From an uncultured Lachnospiraceae bacterium (GTDB lineage Bacteria; Bacillota; Clostridia; Lachnospirales; Lachnospiraceae), in the NCBI GenBank assembly GCA_947625775.1, contig CANQPM010000002.1:1-64000 (forward strand): DNA of 64,000 bases, in the 5' to 3' direction. Below are positions 30,068-40,209 of the stretch, in pieces. The stretch's first letter is position 1, and each line of letters opens with the position of its first letter. Below the pieces are notes generated by a model. It did no database searches. It saw only the letters and a list, made by a program, of their open reading frames with translations, and was not told the origin of the DNA. The translations under genes were made by a program, and so were the position numbers.

Positions 30068-30736
30068 ATGGGATTTGAAGTATTGTTAAAGGGAAATAAC
30101 ATGATAAGGCTTCTTGGGGGGCTTGCTGTCGCGCTTAAAATCAGCCTGATATCTGTATGCATAAGCCTGATTATGGGGACAGTGTTTGGAAGCTTAATGA
30201 ATGACAGGCATCCGCTGATTAAAAAGATTCTAAGGGCATACCTTGAAATTGTCAGGATTATGCCCCAGCTGGTGCTGCTGTTCATCGCCTACTTCGGGAC
30301 TACAAAGGCTTTAGGCGTAAACATCTCCGCAGAGGCAGCTTCAATAATCGTATTTTCCTTTTGGGGCTCTGCGGAAATGGCTGACCTTGTGCGTGGGGCG
30401 CTTTCGGGCATACCGCCTGCCCAGTACGAGAGCAGTCTTGCGCTTGGACTGACTTATCACCAGACGCTTGTTTATATTATCATTCCGCAGATTATAAGGA
30501 GAATGCTCCCGCTGTCAATTAACTTGATTACCAGAATGATTAAGACTACAAGCCTGATTATGATGATTGGCATTGTAGAGGTCTTAAAGGTAGGACAGCA
30601 GATTATCGAAGCAAACCGCAAAAATTATCCGAATGCGGCTTTTGGCATATATTTTACTGTATTTGTCCTGTATTTCGCCGTATGCTGGCCGATCAGCATG
30701 CTTTCAAGATATCTTGAAAGAAAATGGGAGGCATAG
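30068..30736 (+). CDS. Polar amino-acid ABC transporter permease
   Basis: YLEIVRIMPQLVLLFIAYFGTTKALG; SLALGLTYHQTLVYIIIPQ. Confidence 0.9.
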   Translation: MGFEVLLKGNNMIRLLGGLAVALKISLISVCISLIMGTVFGSLMNDRHPLIKKILRAYLEIVRIMPQLVLLFIAYFGTTKALGVNISAEAASIIVFSFWGSAEMADLVRGALSGIPPAQYESSLALGLTYHQTLVYIIIPQIIRRMLPLSINLITRMIKTTSLIMMIGIVEVLKVGQQIIEANRKNYPNAAFGIYFTVFVLYFAVCWPISMLSRYLERKWEA

Positions 30737-30837
30737 TATCTGCTGGGTGCATCAAGAATGGGGGACAGTGTGAGAAATAAATTTTTCACACGCAAATTTG
30801 TGTTTAGGACACAAATTCGCAGATATGTAAAGAATGG

Positions 30838-31584
30838 GTGATTAGGATGAACGAAATTTTGAATATCAATGGCATTAGTAAAAAATATGGCGATCTTGTC
30901 GTGCTGGATAACTTGAGCCTAAAGGTCAAGAGTGGTGAAGTGGTAGTGATAGTAGGCCCGTCGGGATGCGGGAAAAGTACGCTTTTAAGGTGCATAAACG
31001 CGCTTGAAATAATAGATGACGGAGAAGTGGCGCTTGACGGAAAGGCTATCAACCCGCATGACAAAAAACTGAGCAAAGTAAGAGAAAAAATCGGAATGGT
31101 TTTCCAAAGCTACGAGCTGTTTCCGCACAAGACAATCCTGCAGAATCTTGTACTGGCGCCTGTCAGAGTGAAAAAAATGAATCGCAAAGAAGCTGAAAAG
31201 GAAGCGCTCCACCTTCTGGAAAGAGTAGGGCTGCTCTCAAAAAAGGATAATTACCCAAGACAGCTTTCAGGCGGCCAGAAACAGAGGGTGGCAATCGTCA
31301 GGGCGCTCATGATGAATCCGGAGATTTTGCTTATGGACGAAATCACGGCAGCGCTCGATCCTGAAATGGTAAGAGAGGTATTGGAGGTAGTGCTGGATTT
31401 GGCAAAAGAAGGGCGTACAATGATTATCGTAACCCATGAGCTTCAATTCGCAAAAGCTGCAGCAGACCGCATGGTATTTATAGACGGCGGCAGGATTATC
31501 GAAGAAGGAGAGCCAAAGGAATTTTTTGAAAATCCCAAGACGGAAAGACTGAAAAAATTTTTACATTCGTTTACTTATGAATAA
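30838..31584 (+). CDS. Polar amino-acid ABC transporter ATP-binding protein (GlnQ-like)
   Basis: VGPSGCGKSTLLRCINALE, LSGGQKQRVAIVRALMMNPEILLMDEITAALDPEMV. Confidence 0.92.
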   Translation: MIRMNEILNINGISKKYGDLVVLDNLSLKVKSGEVVVIVGPSGCGKSTLLRCINALEIIDDGEVALDGKAINPHDKKLSKVREKIGMVFQSYELFPHKTILQNLVLAPVRVKKMNRKEAEKEALHLLERVGLLSKKDNYPRQLSGGQKQRVAIVRALMMNPEILLMDEITAALDPEMVREVLEVVLDLAKEGRTMIIVTHELQFAKAAADRMVFIDGGRIIEEGEPKEFFENPKTERLKKFLHSFTYE

Positions 31585-31701
31585 GGAGTAAACAAAAATA
31601 TATGGGAAAAACAAATGAAAATGCATTAGGAAAATGAGCGTGATTATGGTACAATATCAGTAAAACAAATTGATGATTCATAAAAACTGGACAGGAGGGA
31701 T

Positions 31702-31800
31702 TTATTCCACACAGATTCCAAATAACCGCCACGTACATTCCTTATTTATGGTTTATCCTATAACCACTGGCGGAAGCCAGAATCATGAAAGGTGGAATAA
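31702..31800 (+). promoter_or_regulatory. Candidate structured 5'UTR RNA element
   Basis: TTATTCCAC (31702-31710)/GTGGAATAA (31792-31800); nested CCGCCA (31726-31731)/TGGCGG (31768-31773); alternative CTGGC-GGAA-GCCAG hairpin (31767-31780). Confidence 0.45.
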
Positions 31801-31803
31801 GCT

Positions 31804-32172
31804 ATGAAGAAGAAAACAATTGTACTATCCGCTGTCGCAGCATCACTTGCGCTGTCGTTGGGATGCGTGACCGCATTTGCCGCTGAATCTGATGCGTACA
31901 GTTATCATACCGGACAGCAGAACAGCGCTAATCGCAACGAATTGTATGAGAAGGCTCGGGAGCTCCCCGAAAACGAGCAGGAAGCCTTCTTGGCTGAAAA
32001 CGGTATTGGGGAAACGCCATGGTCTGAGGAAGCTGCGGCATCTTACAGCTATGTGCTCGGCCAGCAGAGAGGCGCGTCTTACCAGCAGAGCGGTGATGCG
32101 GACAGCACACAGGATATGTCAGGCTACAGTTACCTGCTTGGTCAGCAGCGCGGCAATAGCTATCACAAGTAA
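31804..32172 (+). CDS. Small secreted protein with repeated Y-S-Y-x2-GQQ(R)-G motifs
   Basis: Signal peptide MKKKTIVLSAVAASLALSLGCVTAFA; YSYHTGQQ, YSYVLGQQRGASY, YSYLLGQQRGNSY. Confidence 0.75.
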   Translation: MKKKTIVLSAVAASLALSLGCVTAFAAESDAYSYHTGQQNSANRNELYEKARELPENEQEAFLAENGIGETPWSEEAAASYSYVLGQQRGASYQQSGDADSTQDMSGYSYLLGQQRGNSYHK

Positions 32173-32246
32173 CAAAAAGCAAAATGCGCAAAACGGCAAA
32201 CCGTCCAAGTGGCGGTTTGCATTTTGTGCTGTATGGGAGGAAAATC

Positions 32247-32919
32247 ATGGCTTATCTATTGGCTGTCGATGACGAAAAGGACATTGTAGAACTTATTTCC
32301 CGTTTTGCTGAGCATGAAGGTCATACCATCGATACGGCGGACAACGGCAAAGAAGCAGTGCGTCTATGCAGTGAAAACGATTATGATCTGATTATCCTTG
32401 ATATTATGATGCCCGAAATGGACGGGTTTACTGCCTGCAAAGAAATCCGCAAACAGAAGCAAACGCCCGTTATAATGCTGTCCGCACTGGGTACGGAGTA
32501 TGACAAGCTGATGGGTTTTGAATTGGGCATTGATGATTATGTGGTAAAGCCATTTTCGCCTCGTGAACTGATGGCGCGAGTCAAGGCGGTTCTTGCAAGA
32601 AATATCTCCGGCAGGACGAAAGCTGAAATCGTGATACAGGGCATACGAATTGATACGCTGGCTCACGAGGTCTTTGTTGATGGGGTGAAGACAGAGTTGA
32701 CCGCGAAGGAATACGAGCTGCTTGTCTATTTCGTGCAGAACAAAGGAATCGCGCTTACTCGGGAAAACATTCTGAACGCCGTATGGGGGGTATGACTATT
32801 TCGGCGACGACCGCACGGTGGACTGGCAGATCAAGCTGCTGCGCGGCAAGTTAGGACCTTATCGGAAGTGTATAGTAACTTTGCGGGGAACGGGGTATCG
32901 GTTCGATGAAAAAGCGTAA
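32247..32919 (+). pseudogene. OmpR-family response regulator, frameshifted at G6 tract 32785-32790 (true pseudogene, error or slippage)
   Basis: Frame 1 ends ...ENILNAVWGV*; removing one G restores ...NAVWGYDYFGDDRTVDWQIKLLRGKLGPYRKCIVTLRGTGYRFDEKA* which ends at 32919 overlapping the kinase. Confidence 0.85.
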
Positions 32920-34354
32920 ATCCTTCGGCGTAAAGCTGTGGCTGTGGTTTGTTCTTTTTTCCGCCGTCATCTTTCTTGTGCTTTGGCTTTTGCAGACAGT
33001 TTTTTTGCAGGGCTTTTATAACGATATGGCAATCCGCGGCGCAGAAAAAGAAGCAGAGAAAATGGCGGAACATTCTTTAAACGCGGATTTCTATGATGTG
33101 ATTGACGAAACGGCGACGGAAAACTCCCTGCTTGTGTTCGTAACGGATGCCGAGGGAAATATCCTATACAGCGCCGACGAATATAAGAACCTCTACGGAA
33201 GCTCCAGCCAGACGAAACAGCAAAATGGGAATCCCTACCTTTCCTCTGATAAGGTCTTGAATTGGGAAAAAGGCGCGCTGCGGAATCTGCCGTACAGTTA
33301 TGAACCGCTCATTGCAAAGCTCAAAGAGACTGGTTCGAACAGTGTCGGCTTTGTCACGGAGGACAACACGGCTTATGTGGCGGGAAACGTTCTGGGCAAC
33401 GGAAATATTCTTTACGTCAGTATGCCTCTCGGCACGGTAGGCGGGACAGTCCGGATATTGCGGCTCCAGCTTGTATGGGTATCTGTCCTGTCCCTGATTT
33501 TGGGTTTTGTCCTTGCCTGGGTTATTTCCAGACGGTTTGAAAAGCCGATAGAGAAAATAGCCGATTCCGCGAGGGAGATTGCCGGGGGTAACTTCCACCC
33601 GGAACTTCCGAAGGGCTTTTGCACGGAACTTGATGAACTGTCAGACACGCTGGGCGAGACGGCGCTGAGTTTGGAAAAGGCTCAAAATGCCCAACGAGAA
33701 TTCCTCGCCAACGTGTCACACGATTTGAGGACGCCCCTCACAATGATTAAGGGATACGCGGAGATGGTCAAAGAAATTTCGTGGAGCGATGCAAAAAAGC
33801 GTGAAAAGGACTTGGACGTCATCATTCGCGAGGCAGACAGGCTCACGGCGCTTGTTAATGAAATATTGGATTTTTCTGCTATGCAGTCAGACAGTGCGCC
33901 GCAGGAGTACGGCATTATAGACCTGAGCCGCGCGGTTCGGGATGTGGTCGGGCAGTTTGCTCCTTTCTGTGAGCAGAACGGTTTCGTGATTGAGGCGGAT
34001 ATTATGGACGGCATCACCGTATCTGCGGACAAGGTGCAGATTAAGCGGGTTGTCTATAATTTCATCGACAACGCTGTAAACCACACTGATGAAAGCAAAA
34101 AGATTAATGTGTCGTTGACAGCAGTGGACGGCTCCGCGCGGTTTGAGGTGACAGACTATGGCAAGGGAATCACGGATGAGGAACTCCCACATATCTGGGA
34201 TCGCTACTACACCGCAAGGAACAGGAAGAACAAAACCGTCGTTTCAGGGCTGGGACTGTCCATTGCAAAAGAAATTTTAACAGCGCATGGAGCGAAATTT
34301 GGCGTTGACAACAGAAATAAATGCGCATTTTGGTTTGAACTACAAATTTGCTAA
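32906..34354 (+). CDS. Sensor histidine kinase
   Basis: HAMP, REFLANVSHDLRTPLTMIKGYAEM H-box, HATPase VSGLGLSIAKEIL. Confidence 0.92.
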   Translation: MKKRKSFGVKLWLWFVLFSAVIFLVLWLLQTVFLQGFYNDMAIRGAEKEAEKMAEHSLNADFYDVIDETATENSLLVFVTDAEGNILYSADEYKNLYGSSSQTKQQNGNPYLSSDKVLNWEKGALRNLPYSYEPLIAKLKETGSNSVGFVTEDNTAYVAGNVLGNGNILYVSMPLGTVGGTVRILRLQLVWVSVLSLILGFVLAWVISRRFEKPIEKIADSAREIAGGNFHPELPKGFCTELDELSDTLGETALSLEKAQNAQREFLANVSHDLRTPLTMIKGYAEMVKEISWSDAKKREKDLDVIIREADRLTALVNEILDFSAMQSDSAPQEYGIIDLSRAVRDVVGQFAPFCEQNGFVIEADIMDGITVSADKVQIKRVVYNFIDNAVNHTDESKKINVSLTAVDGSARFEVTDYGKGITDEELPHIWDRYYTARNRKNKTVVSGLGLSIAKEILTAHGAKFGVDNRNKCAFWFELQIC

Positions 34355-34401
34355 TACAGCTAATTCGATGAAAAAAAGTTGTTGATGAAAGGGTGGCGGA
34401 T

Positions 34402-36816
34402 ATGAAACCGATAAATTGTAAAATCCAGAATTATTATACACAGACGGGTGTTGAAAATGCCCCTGTATTTATGTGGAAATACGGAGCGGGAGACGATACT
34501 CAGACCGCGTATCAGATTGATATATTCAACGATGACGATCTCATATATTCAACAGGCAAAGTCATATCAGCGGAGCAAAACAATATTCAGGTATCCATTG
34601 CTCTCATGGAGCAGTCCGAATACAATTTCACAGTTACCGTATGGGATCAAAACGATGTCAGGGAAACCTCGGAAAAGGTGTATTTTATCTCTGGAGTCCG
34701 CAAGTGGCGCGGCGTCTGGATAGGAAACGGCACAAAAAAGCCGTTTATCGCGCGAAAGCTGTTTAATGCGCGCGGCGGTGAAAAAGCGGTTGTTTCCATA
34801 TGCGTACCTGGCCAGTTCGAGGTTAAGATAAATGGCAAAAAAATAAGCCCGTATGCGTATGAAGGCAGCCAGACGGATTTTAATAAGCGAGTCCACTATT
34901 CAACTTATGATGTAACGAACCTCATTTCCAAAGGAGAAAATGAGATAACGATAGAAGCCGTAAACGGCTGGTATATCGGCGACGACGGCGGGGGGACAAG
35001 ATATTTTTATACTATGGATAAAGGCTATGAGCCGTTCGGCGAATGCCTTGCAGTGCTGGCGCAGCTTAAAATTGGTGATGAATATGTCACAACCGATACT
35101 TCGTGGGAGGTAAGCCGCTCAAAAACAACGCTTGCCGATATTTACGGTAGCGAGGACATTGACAATACGGTTGAGTACAATTGGACGGCGGCAAAAACCG
35201 TAAGCGCCCCGAAAGGGAAAATCCTTCCGTCTGATTATCCGCCAGTGGTACATAAATATTGCTATGAACCGCAAAGCGTTGACAGGGAGCGTATGGTTTT
35301 TGATTTCGGACAAAATATGTCGGCACAGTTTTATCTGAAAATTAAGGGCAGGCGGGGACAGAAAGTGAAGCTGATGCCTGCTGAAAAGCTTGCAGCGGAC
35401 GGCGGCATATCACAGACGATAGACGCGTATTCGGAGCTTACGCTAAGCGGCGGCGAGGACGAGTTTGAACAGAAATTTTCGGTAAACGGCGCGCGGTGGT
35501 ACAAAATAGAGGGCGCGGAGTATGGGCAGATAATTGATTTTAAAGCGTATTTCACAACCTCATCTGCTGAGGACGTCGGATATTTCCACTGCTCGGACGA
35601 GCGGATAAATAAAATTTACGCTCTGGTATTAAAAGCAATCGAGAGCAACCTAAACCACCTTCACACAGACTGCCCGACGATTGAAAAGCTCGGTTGGCTT
35701 GAACCGAACCATCTGATGGCGCGGGCGGTTATGTACAACAAGGACGTTGATACGCTTTGGTCAAAAATAGCTGCCGATATGCGCGACGCGCAGTATGCGG
35801 ACGGCGAATTTGACACGGACAAAAGCGGATTTTACCACGAATACAAAAGCGGCTTAATCCCGTCGATTGCGCCGCGCTATGCGAAATTTCTGTACGACGG
35901 CGGCGAGGGCAGCTTCTGGGACATCATCCCATGGGGCAGCTCAATCATTCTCGCCGCGTATGAGCAGTACCGTTTTTACGGGAATAAGCGGGTGCTTGAG
36001 GAAAATTACGAAAGCGCGGAAAAATATATAGAATACCTGACGCGCCAGTATAACGACTACAACCGTCTGTACGGCAAAACAGGCGATGAAAGGTTTATCC
36101 GCGCAGGCTTAGGCGACTGGGGCATAGCGCAGAACAAGGGCGCAAGCCGCGAGAATATCGAAACGGCATTTTACTATCACGACCTTATGACAATGGCAGA
36201 GATTGCGGAAATTCTCGGAAAAGAGGACAGATTTAGCGTACAGGCGCGGGAAGTTAAGACGCTCTACAATAAGTCACTGCTTACGGACATCGGCTACCGT
36301 GATTACGAAACGGGCAAAATCACGCAGGCAAATCAGGCGATACCGCTCTGCTTCGGACTTGTGCCAAAAGAAAGAAAAGCGGACGTGCAAAACGCGCTTC
36401 TGGGTGCAAGCAGGGGAAAACACCTTGAATGTGGCGAAATCGGGCTTGTCTATATCCTGCGCGCGCTTTCGGAGGCGGGCGGGAACGATATAATCTACGA
36501 TATGATTTTAAAGGAAAACCACCCTTCATATCTGCGGTTCGTAAACATGGGGGAAACCACCCTGCCAGAGTTCTGGCGCGACGATGCGCGAAGCCGCAAC
36601 CACGACATGATGGGACATATCATGGAATGGTTTTTCACTGAAATCGCGGGAATAAAAAGCAGCGACGGCTTTAAAACGATAACCGTTTCCCCTTCATGCA
36701 GCGGGTTTATAAAAGAGTTTGAATGTACATATAACAGTATTCGCGGAAAGATAACGGTCAAATACGAAAAAGGCGCATTGACGGTGGTTGTGCCGTGCAA
36801 TACTTTGAAACGTTGA
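34402..36816 (+). CDS. Glycoside hydrolase family 78-like alpha-L-rhamnosidase
   Basis: FDFGQNMSAQF, LNHLHTDCPTIEKLGWLEPNHLMARAVMYN, GLGDWG, TTLPEFWRDDARSRNHDMMGHIMEWFF. Confidence 0.85.
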   Translation: MKPINCKIQNYYTQTGVENAPVFMWKYGAGDDTQTAYQIDIFNDDDLIYSTGKVISAEQNNIQVSIALMEQSEYNFTVTVWDQNDVRETSEKVYFISGVRKWRGVWIGNGTKKPFIARKLFNARGGEKAVVSICVPGQFEVKINGKKISPYAYEGSQTDFNKRVHYSTYDVTNLISKGENEITIEAVNGWYIGDDGGGTRYFYTMDKGYEPFGECLAVLAQLKIGDEYVTTDTSWEVSRSKTTLADIYGSEDIDNTVEYNWTAAKTVSAPKGKILPSDYPPVVHKYCYEPQSVDRERMVFDFGQNMSAQFYLKIKGRRGQKVKLMPAEKLAADGGISQTIDAYSELTLSGGEDEFEQKFSVNGARWYKIEGAEYGQIIDFKAYFTTSSAEDVGYFHCSDERINKIYALVLKAIESNLNHLHTDCPTIEKLGWLEPNHLMARAVMYNKDVDTLWSKIAADMRDAQYADGEFDTDKSGFYHEYKSGLIPSIAPRYAKFLYDGGEGSFWDIIPWGSSIILAAYEQYRFYGNKRVLEENYESAEKYIEYLTRQYNDYNRLYGKTGDERFIRAGLGDWGIAQNKGASRENIETAFYYHDLMTMAEIAEILGKEDRFSVQAREVKTLYNKSLLTDIGYRDYETGKITQANQAIPLCFGLVPKERKADVQNALLGASRGKHLECGEIGLVYILRALSEAGGNDIIYDMILKENHPSYLRFVNMGETTLPEFWRDDARSRNHDMMGHIMEWFFTEIAGIKSSDGFKTITVSPSCSGFIKEFECTYNSIRGKITVKYEKGALTVVVPCNTLKR

Positions 36817-37057
36817 ACAGAATAGTTTTATGAAAGCAAAAATTTCCAAAGGCTTAAAATGCCCGCAGTAGAAATTAGTCCGCCATATGCCCTATGGCAT
36901 TCTTGCTTAAAGCGTATTTATGAGGTTCCAAAATTCATTTTTTACGCGTTTGGATATGCAATAGAGCGGAAACTCAAACAAAAGATTGACTATTGTGCGG
37001 ATTGGATATAAAATATTAATTATGATAAAAGGCTTTTGAAGCGGAAGGAGTGCCGGA

Positions 37058-39226
37058 ATGGCTGAAGAATTTAGCGTAGACAGCATGGTGGACATGTATC
37101 TGTATGAAAACGGGCAGCTTTTGGAAAAGCTTGAGGAAATCATACTTGAAACAAAGGACGACGATGCGTTTGACGAAAACAATATCAATGAAATATTCAG
37201 GATAATGCACACAATAAAGGGCTCATCAGGCGTCATGATGTATGACAACATTATGAAGGTGTCGCATAAGCTGGAAGATATATTTTATTATCTCAGGGAA
37301 AATCTCGGCATAGACGAGCCGCATATTGAGCTTACCGATATTATTTTTCAGGTGCTTGATTTTATAAACGGCGAGATGGAAAAAATAAAGGACGGAAACG
37401 ATCCTGACGGGGATAACTCTGAGCTTATGGCGCTGATGGACGGCTTTCTCGGACGGCTTAAAGGCGATTCGGGCGGGACTGCTCAGACGCAGCCCCCGGC
37501 AAAGACGGAAACAAAGTCGGCGGAGGCTCCAAAGGCGCAGAGTGGCAGCATAAATCTGGGACCAAACCAGTTTTACATCGCGCCGCAGGTTTCAGGCGAC
37601 GAAAAGTGCTTCCGCATAAGAATCACCTACAATTCGGACACGCAGATGTGCAACCTGCGCGCGTATTCGGCGACATACGCGCTGAAGGAATATACGGAAA
37701 ATCTGCATTATTCGCCCGATGACATACTGACAAACGAGGACTCCTCAAATGTTATACTTGAGGACGGTTTCCGCATGCTTGTGCGTGGCAATTTCACGGA
37801 AGAAAAGCTCCGCGAGCTGCTTGACACTACTTCCGAGATTAAGACCATTGACATATCCGAGTGCAGCAGGCAGGAGTTTGACATGGGCTTTTCAGACGCG
37901 CCCATAAGTGTCGCGCCCACCGAGCAGGAGGCGGAGGCTGCGCAGAGCGCGGACAGCGCCAAAACAGAGCCGCAGCCAGGCGATTACGTCATTCAAAAGG
38001 AAGCGGGCAAGGCAAAGCAGATTACAAAGCCCAAAAAGAAAAAAGAGCATAAACAGTCATTTATGAGCGTGAATATAGAGAAGATGAACCAGCTTATGAA
38101 CCTTATGGGCGAGATGGTTATAGCGGAGTCTGTCGTGCTCCAGAACCCTGATCTGCAGGTGCCAAACCTTGACCTGTCAAACTTCCAGAAAGCGGCGTCA
38201 CAGCTTTCCAAGATTACGACGGAGATGCAGGAGCTTATCATGTCGATGCGCATGATGCCATTGACAAACACATTCCAGAAGATGAACAGGACCGTATTCG
38301 ATATGTCAAGAAAGCTCAACAAGGATATCGAATTTGAGATGATAGGCGACACTACAGAGGTTGACAAGAATATTATCGAAAATATTTCCGATCCGCTCAT
38401 GCACCTTGTACGCAATTCCGTAGATCACGGCATAGAGACAAAGGAGGAGAGGGCGGCATCAGGCAAGACGGAAAAAGCCAAGGTTACGCTTGAGGCGAAA
38501 AACGAGGGCGGTAAAGTATGGATATCCGTCAAAGACAACGGTAAAGGTCTCAGCCGCAACAAGCTTTACAAAAAAGCATGGGAAAACGGCATTCTCCCCG
38601 ACAACCGCGTGGAGAGCGAGTACAGCGATAAGGAAATTTTCCAGTTTATCACATATCCCGGTTTTTCCACAAAGGAGAAGGTTACGGAATTTTCAGGGCG
38701 CGGCGTAGGCATGGATGTAGTTGTCAAAAATATACAGAAGATCGGCGGCGTGCTTGACATCGACTCGGTAGAGGGCGAGGGCACGACCATGACAATGAAA
38801 ATCCCTCTTACGATGGCGATTATCGACGGCATTGTGATGCGCAACGGAAATACGAAATTCGTCATGGAAACATCCGCAATCAAGGAATTTATAAGAGTTA
38901 CCGAGGATAAGCTTATACATGAGCCAAACGGCGAGGAATACATAATGATACGCGGCGAGTGTTATCCGATACTCAGGCTCAGCCAGAAGTACAATCTAAA
39001 AGGCGCCGTGACGAATATAGAGGACGGCGTCATGCTGCTGCTTGAATATGAGAACAATACGCTCTGCGTACTGATTGACGAGCTTATAGGCACACAGGAG
39101 ATAGTCGTAAAGCCGATACCTTCATATGTGAAGAAGGTGCATGGCATTTCAGGCTGCACGCAGCTTGGCGACGGAAGCATAGCCTTGATTTTGGACGTGA
39201 GCGGTCTGATGCAGGATTCGTACTAA
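37058..39226 (+). CDS. cheA: CheA-type histidine kinase with non-canonical middle domain
   Basis: Hpt HTIKGSSGVM; HLVRNSVDHGIE; GRGVGMDVV; CheW-like C-terminus. Confidence 0.9.
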   Translation: MAEEFSVDSMVDMYLYENGQLLEKLEEIILETKDDDAFDENNINEIFRIMHTIKGSSGVMMYDNIMKVSHKLEDIFYYLRENLGIDEPHIELTDIIFQVLDFINGEMEKIKDGNDPDGDNSELMALMDGFLGRLKGDSGGTAQTQPPAKTETKSAEAPKAQSGSINLGPNQFYIAPQVSGDEKCFRIRITYNSDTQMCNLRAYSATYALKEYTENLHYSPDDILTNEDSSNVILEDGFRMLVRGNFTEEKLRELLDTTSEIKTIDISECSRQEFDMGFSDAPISVAPTEQEAEAAQSADSAKTEPQPGDYVIQKEAGKAKQITKPKKKKEHKQSFMSVNIEKMNQLMNLMGEMVIAESVVLQNPDLQVPNLDLSNFQKAASQLSKITTEMQELIMSMRMMPLTNTFQKMNRTVFDMSRKLNKDIEFEMIGDTTEVDKNIIENISDPLMHLVRNSVDHGIETKEERAASGKTEKAKVTLEAKNEGGKVWISVKDNGKGLSRNKLYKKAWENGILPDNRVESEYSDKEIFQFITYPGFSTKEKVTEFSGRGVGMDVVVKNIQKIGGVLDIDSVEGEGTTMTMKIPLTMAIIDGIVMRNGNTKFVMETSAIKEFIRVTEDKLIHEPNGEEYIMIRGECYPILRLSQKYNLKGAVTNIEDGVMLLLEYENNTLCVLIDELIGTQEIVVKPIPSYVKKVHGISGCTQLGDGSIALILDVSGLMQDSY

Positions 39227-39269
39227 ATCCATAAGATGAAATGAATGGCTGCGCAAGGGGGATTTATAT

Positions 39270-39620
39270 ATGGAAAAAAGCGAAAAAGAATTTTTGGAGA
39301 GCAAGGGCTTTGACATAGACGGCACAATGCGCCGCTTCCTTAACAACGAGGCGCTTTATAAAAAGTGCCTGAAAAAATTTCTTGACGATTCAAGCTTTGA
39401 AAAGCTAAAGGAAGCGTATTCCGACGGCAACTGCAACGAGGCGTTTAAGGCGGCGCATACCATGAAGGGCTTTGTTTCAAACCTCGGCATAAACAGGATT
39501 TACGAGCTCCTCATACCTATGGTAGAAAAGCTTAGAGGTCAGAATATGGACATTGGGGCTGAAATGGCGCAGCTTGAAGAACTTTATGCTGACACATACA
39601 AGATTATAGAGGATATATAA
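39270..39620 (+). CDS. Stand-alone Hpt domain protein
   Basis: AFKAAHTMKGFVSNLGINRIYELL. Confidence 0.75.
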   Translation: MEKSEKEFLESKGFDIDGTMRRFLNNEALYKKCLKKFLDDSSFEKLKEAYSDGNCNEAFKAAHTMKGFVSNLGINRIYELLIPMVEKLRGQNMDIGAEMAQLEELYADTYKIIEDI

Positions 39621-39636
39621 AGGCAGGGTTGCTTGA

Positions 39637-40209
39637 ATGGCAGATAAAACGGATTTAGCGGTTGAGGGTTTTCAATTCGGCACGGAAAATGACGCGCAGC
39701 TTGCGAGAGCAGAGGCGCTAAGAATTAAAAACCTTGAAGGCAGGCTTGATTATAATAATACAAATATGATTTACGCCGTATATAAAAAGGCTGTGGAAAA
39801 CCGCGTATTTAAGACGCCTGTAGGCTACGCGTTCCTTAAAAAGCTGCAGGTTAGCCTTATGGACAAGCCTGATTTGCCAGAGGAGCTGCCCAATATCCCT
39901 GTGCAGGGAGTGTACAATGTCAGGGAAAGCACGGCTCCCGCAGTGGAAAAGGTAAAGGCGTCAAGCCAGGCAAGGCGCGCGCAGCCGCCCAAAAAGGAGC
40001 TTATTACCAAGCGGTTGTCATTATGCGCAAACGCGGTGCTGCTTTTGCTGGTGGTGATTATGTTCGTCATAGCATACAAGGGCTCAACCCCTACAGTCCT
40101 CAACTATGAAAGAGCCCTGAAGGACAAATATGCCTACTGGGAGCAGCAGCTTTCAGAGCGCGAGCAGGTTATACGCGAAAAGGAAAGAGAGCTTTTGATT
40201 GATGAGTAA
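39637..40209 (+). CDS. Hypothetical single-pass membrane protein
   Basis: One TM (LSLCANAVLLLLVVIMFVIAY) near C-terminus; overlaps next gene start. Confidence 0.6.
   Translation: MADKTDLAVEGFQFGTENDAQLARAEALRIKNLEGRLDYNNTNMIYAVYKKAVENRVFKTPVGYAFLKKLQVSLMDKPDLPEELPNIPVQGVYNVRESTAPAVEKVKASSQARRAQPPKKELITKRLSLCANAVLLLLVVIMFVIAYKGSTPTVLNYERALKDKYAYWEQQLSEREQVIREKERELLIDE

Noticed and set aside
30767-30815. Two hairpins (gtgtga..tcacac; aatttgtgt..acacaaatt) between permease and last ATPase gene
   Set aside because: Probably a processing/attenuation element or degenerate repeat; without folding or comparative data no specific function can be supported.
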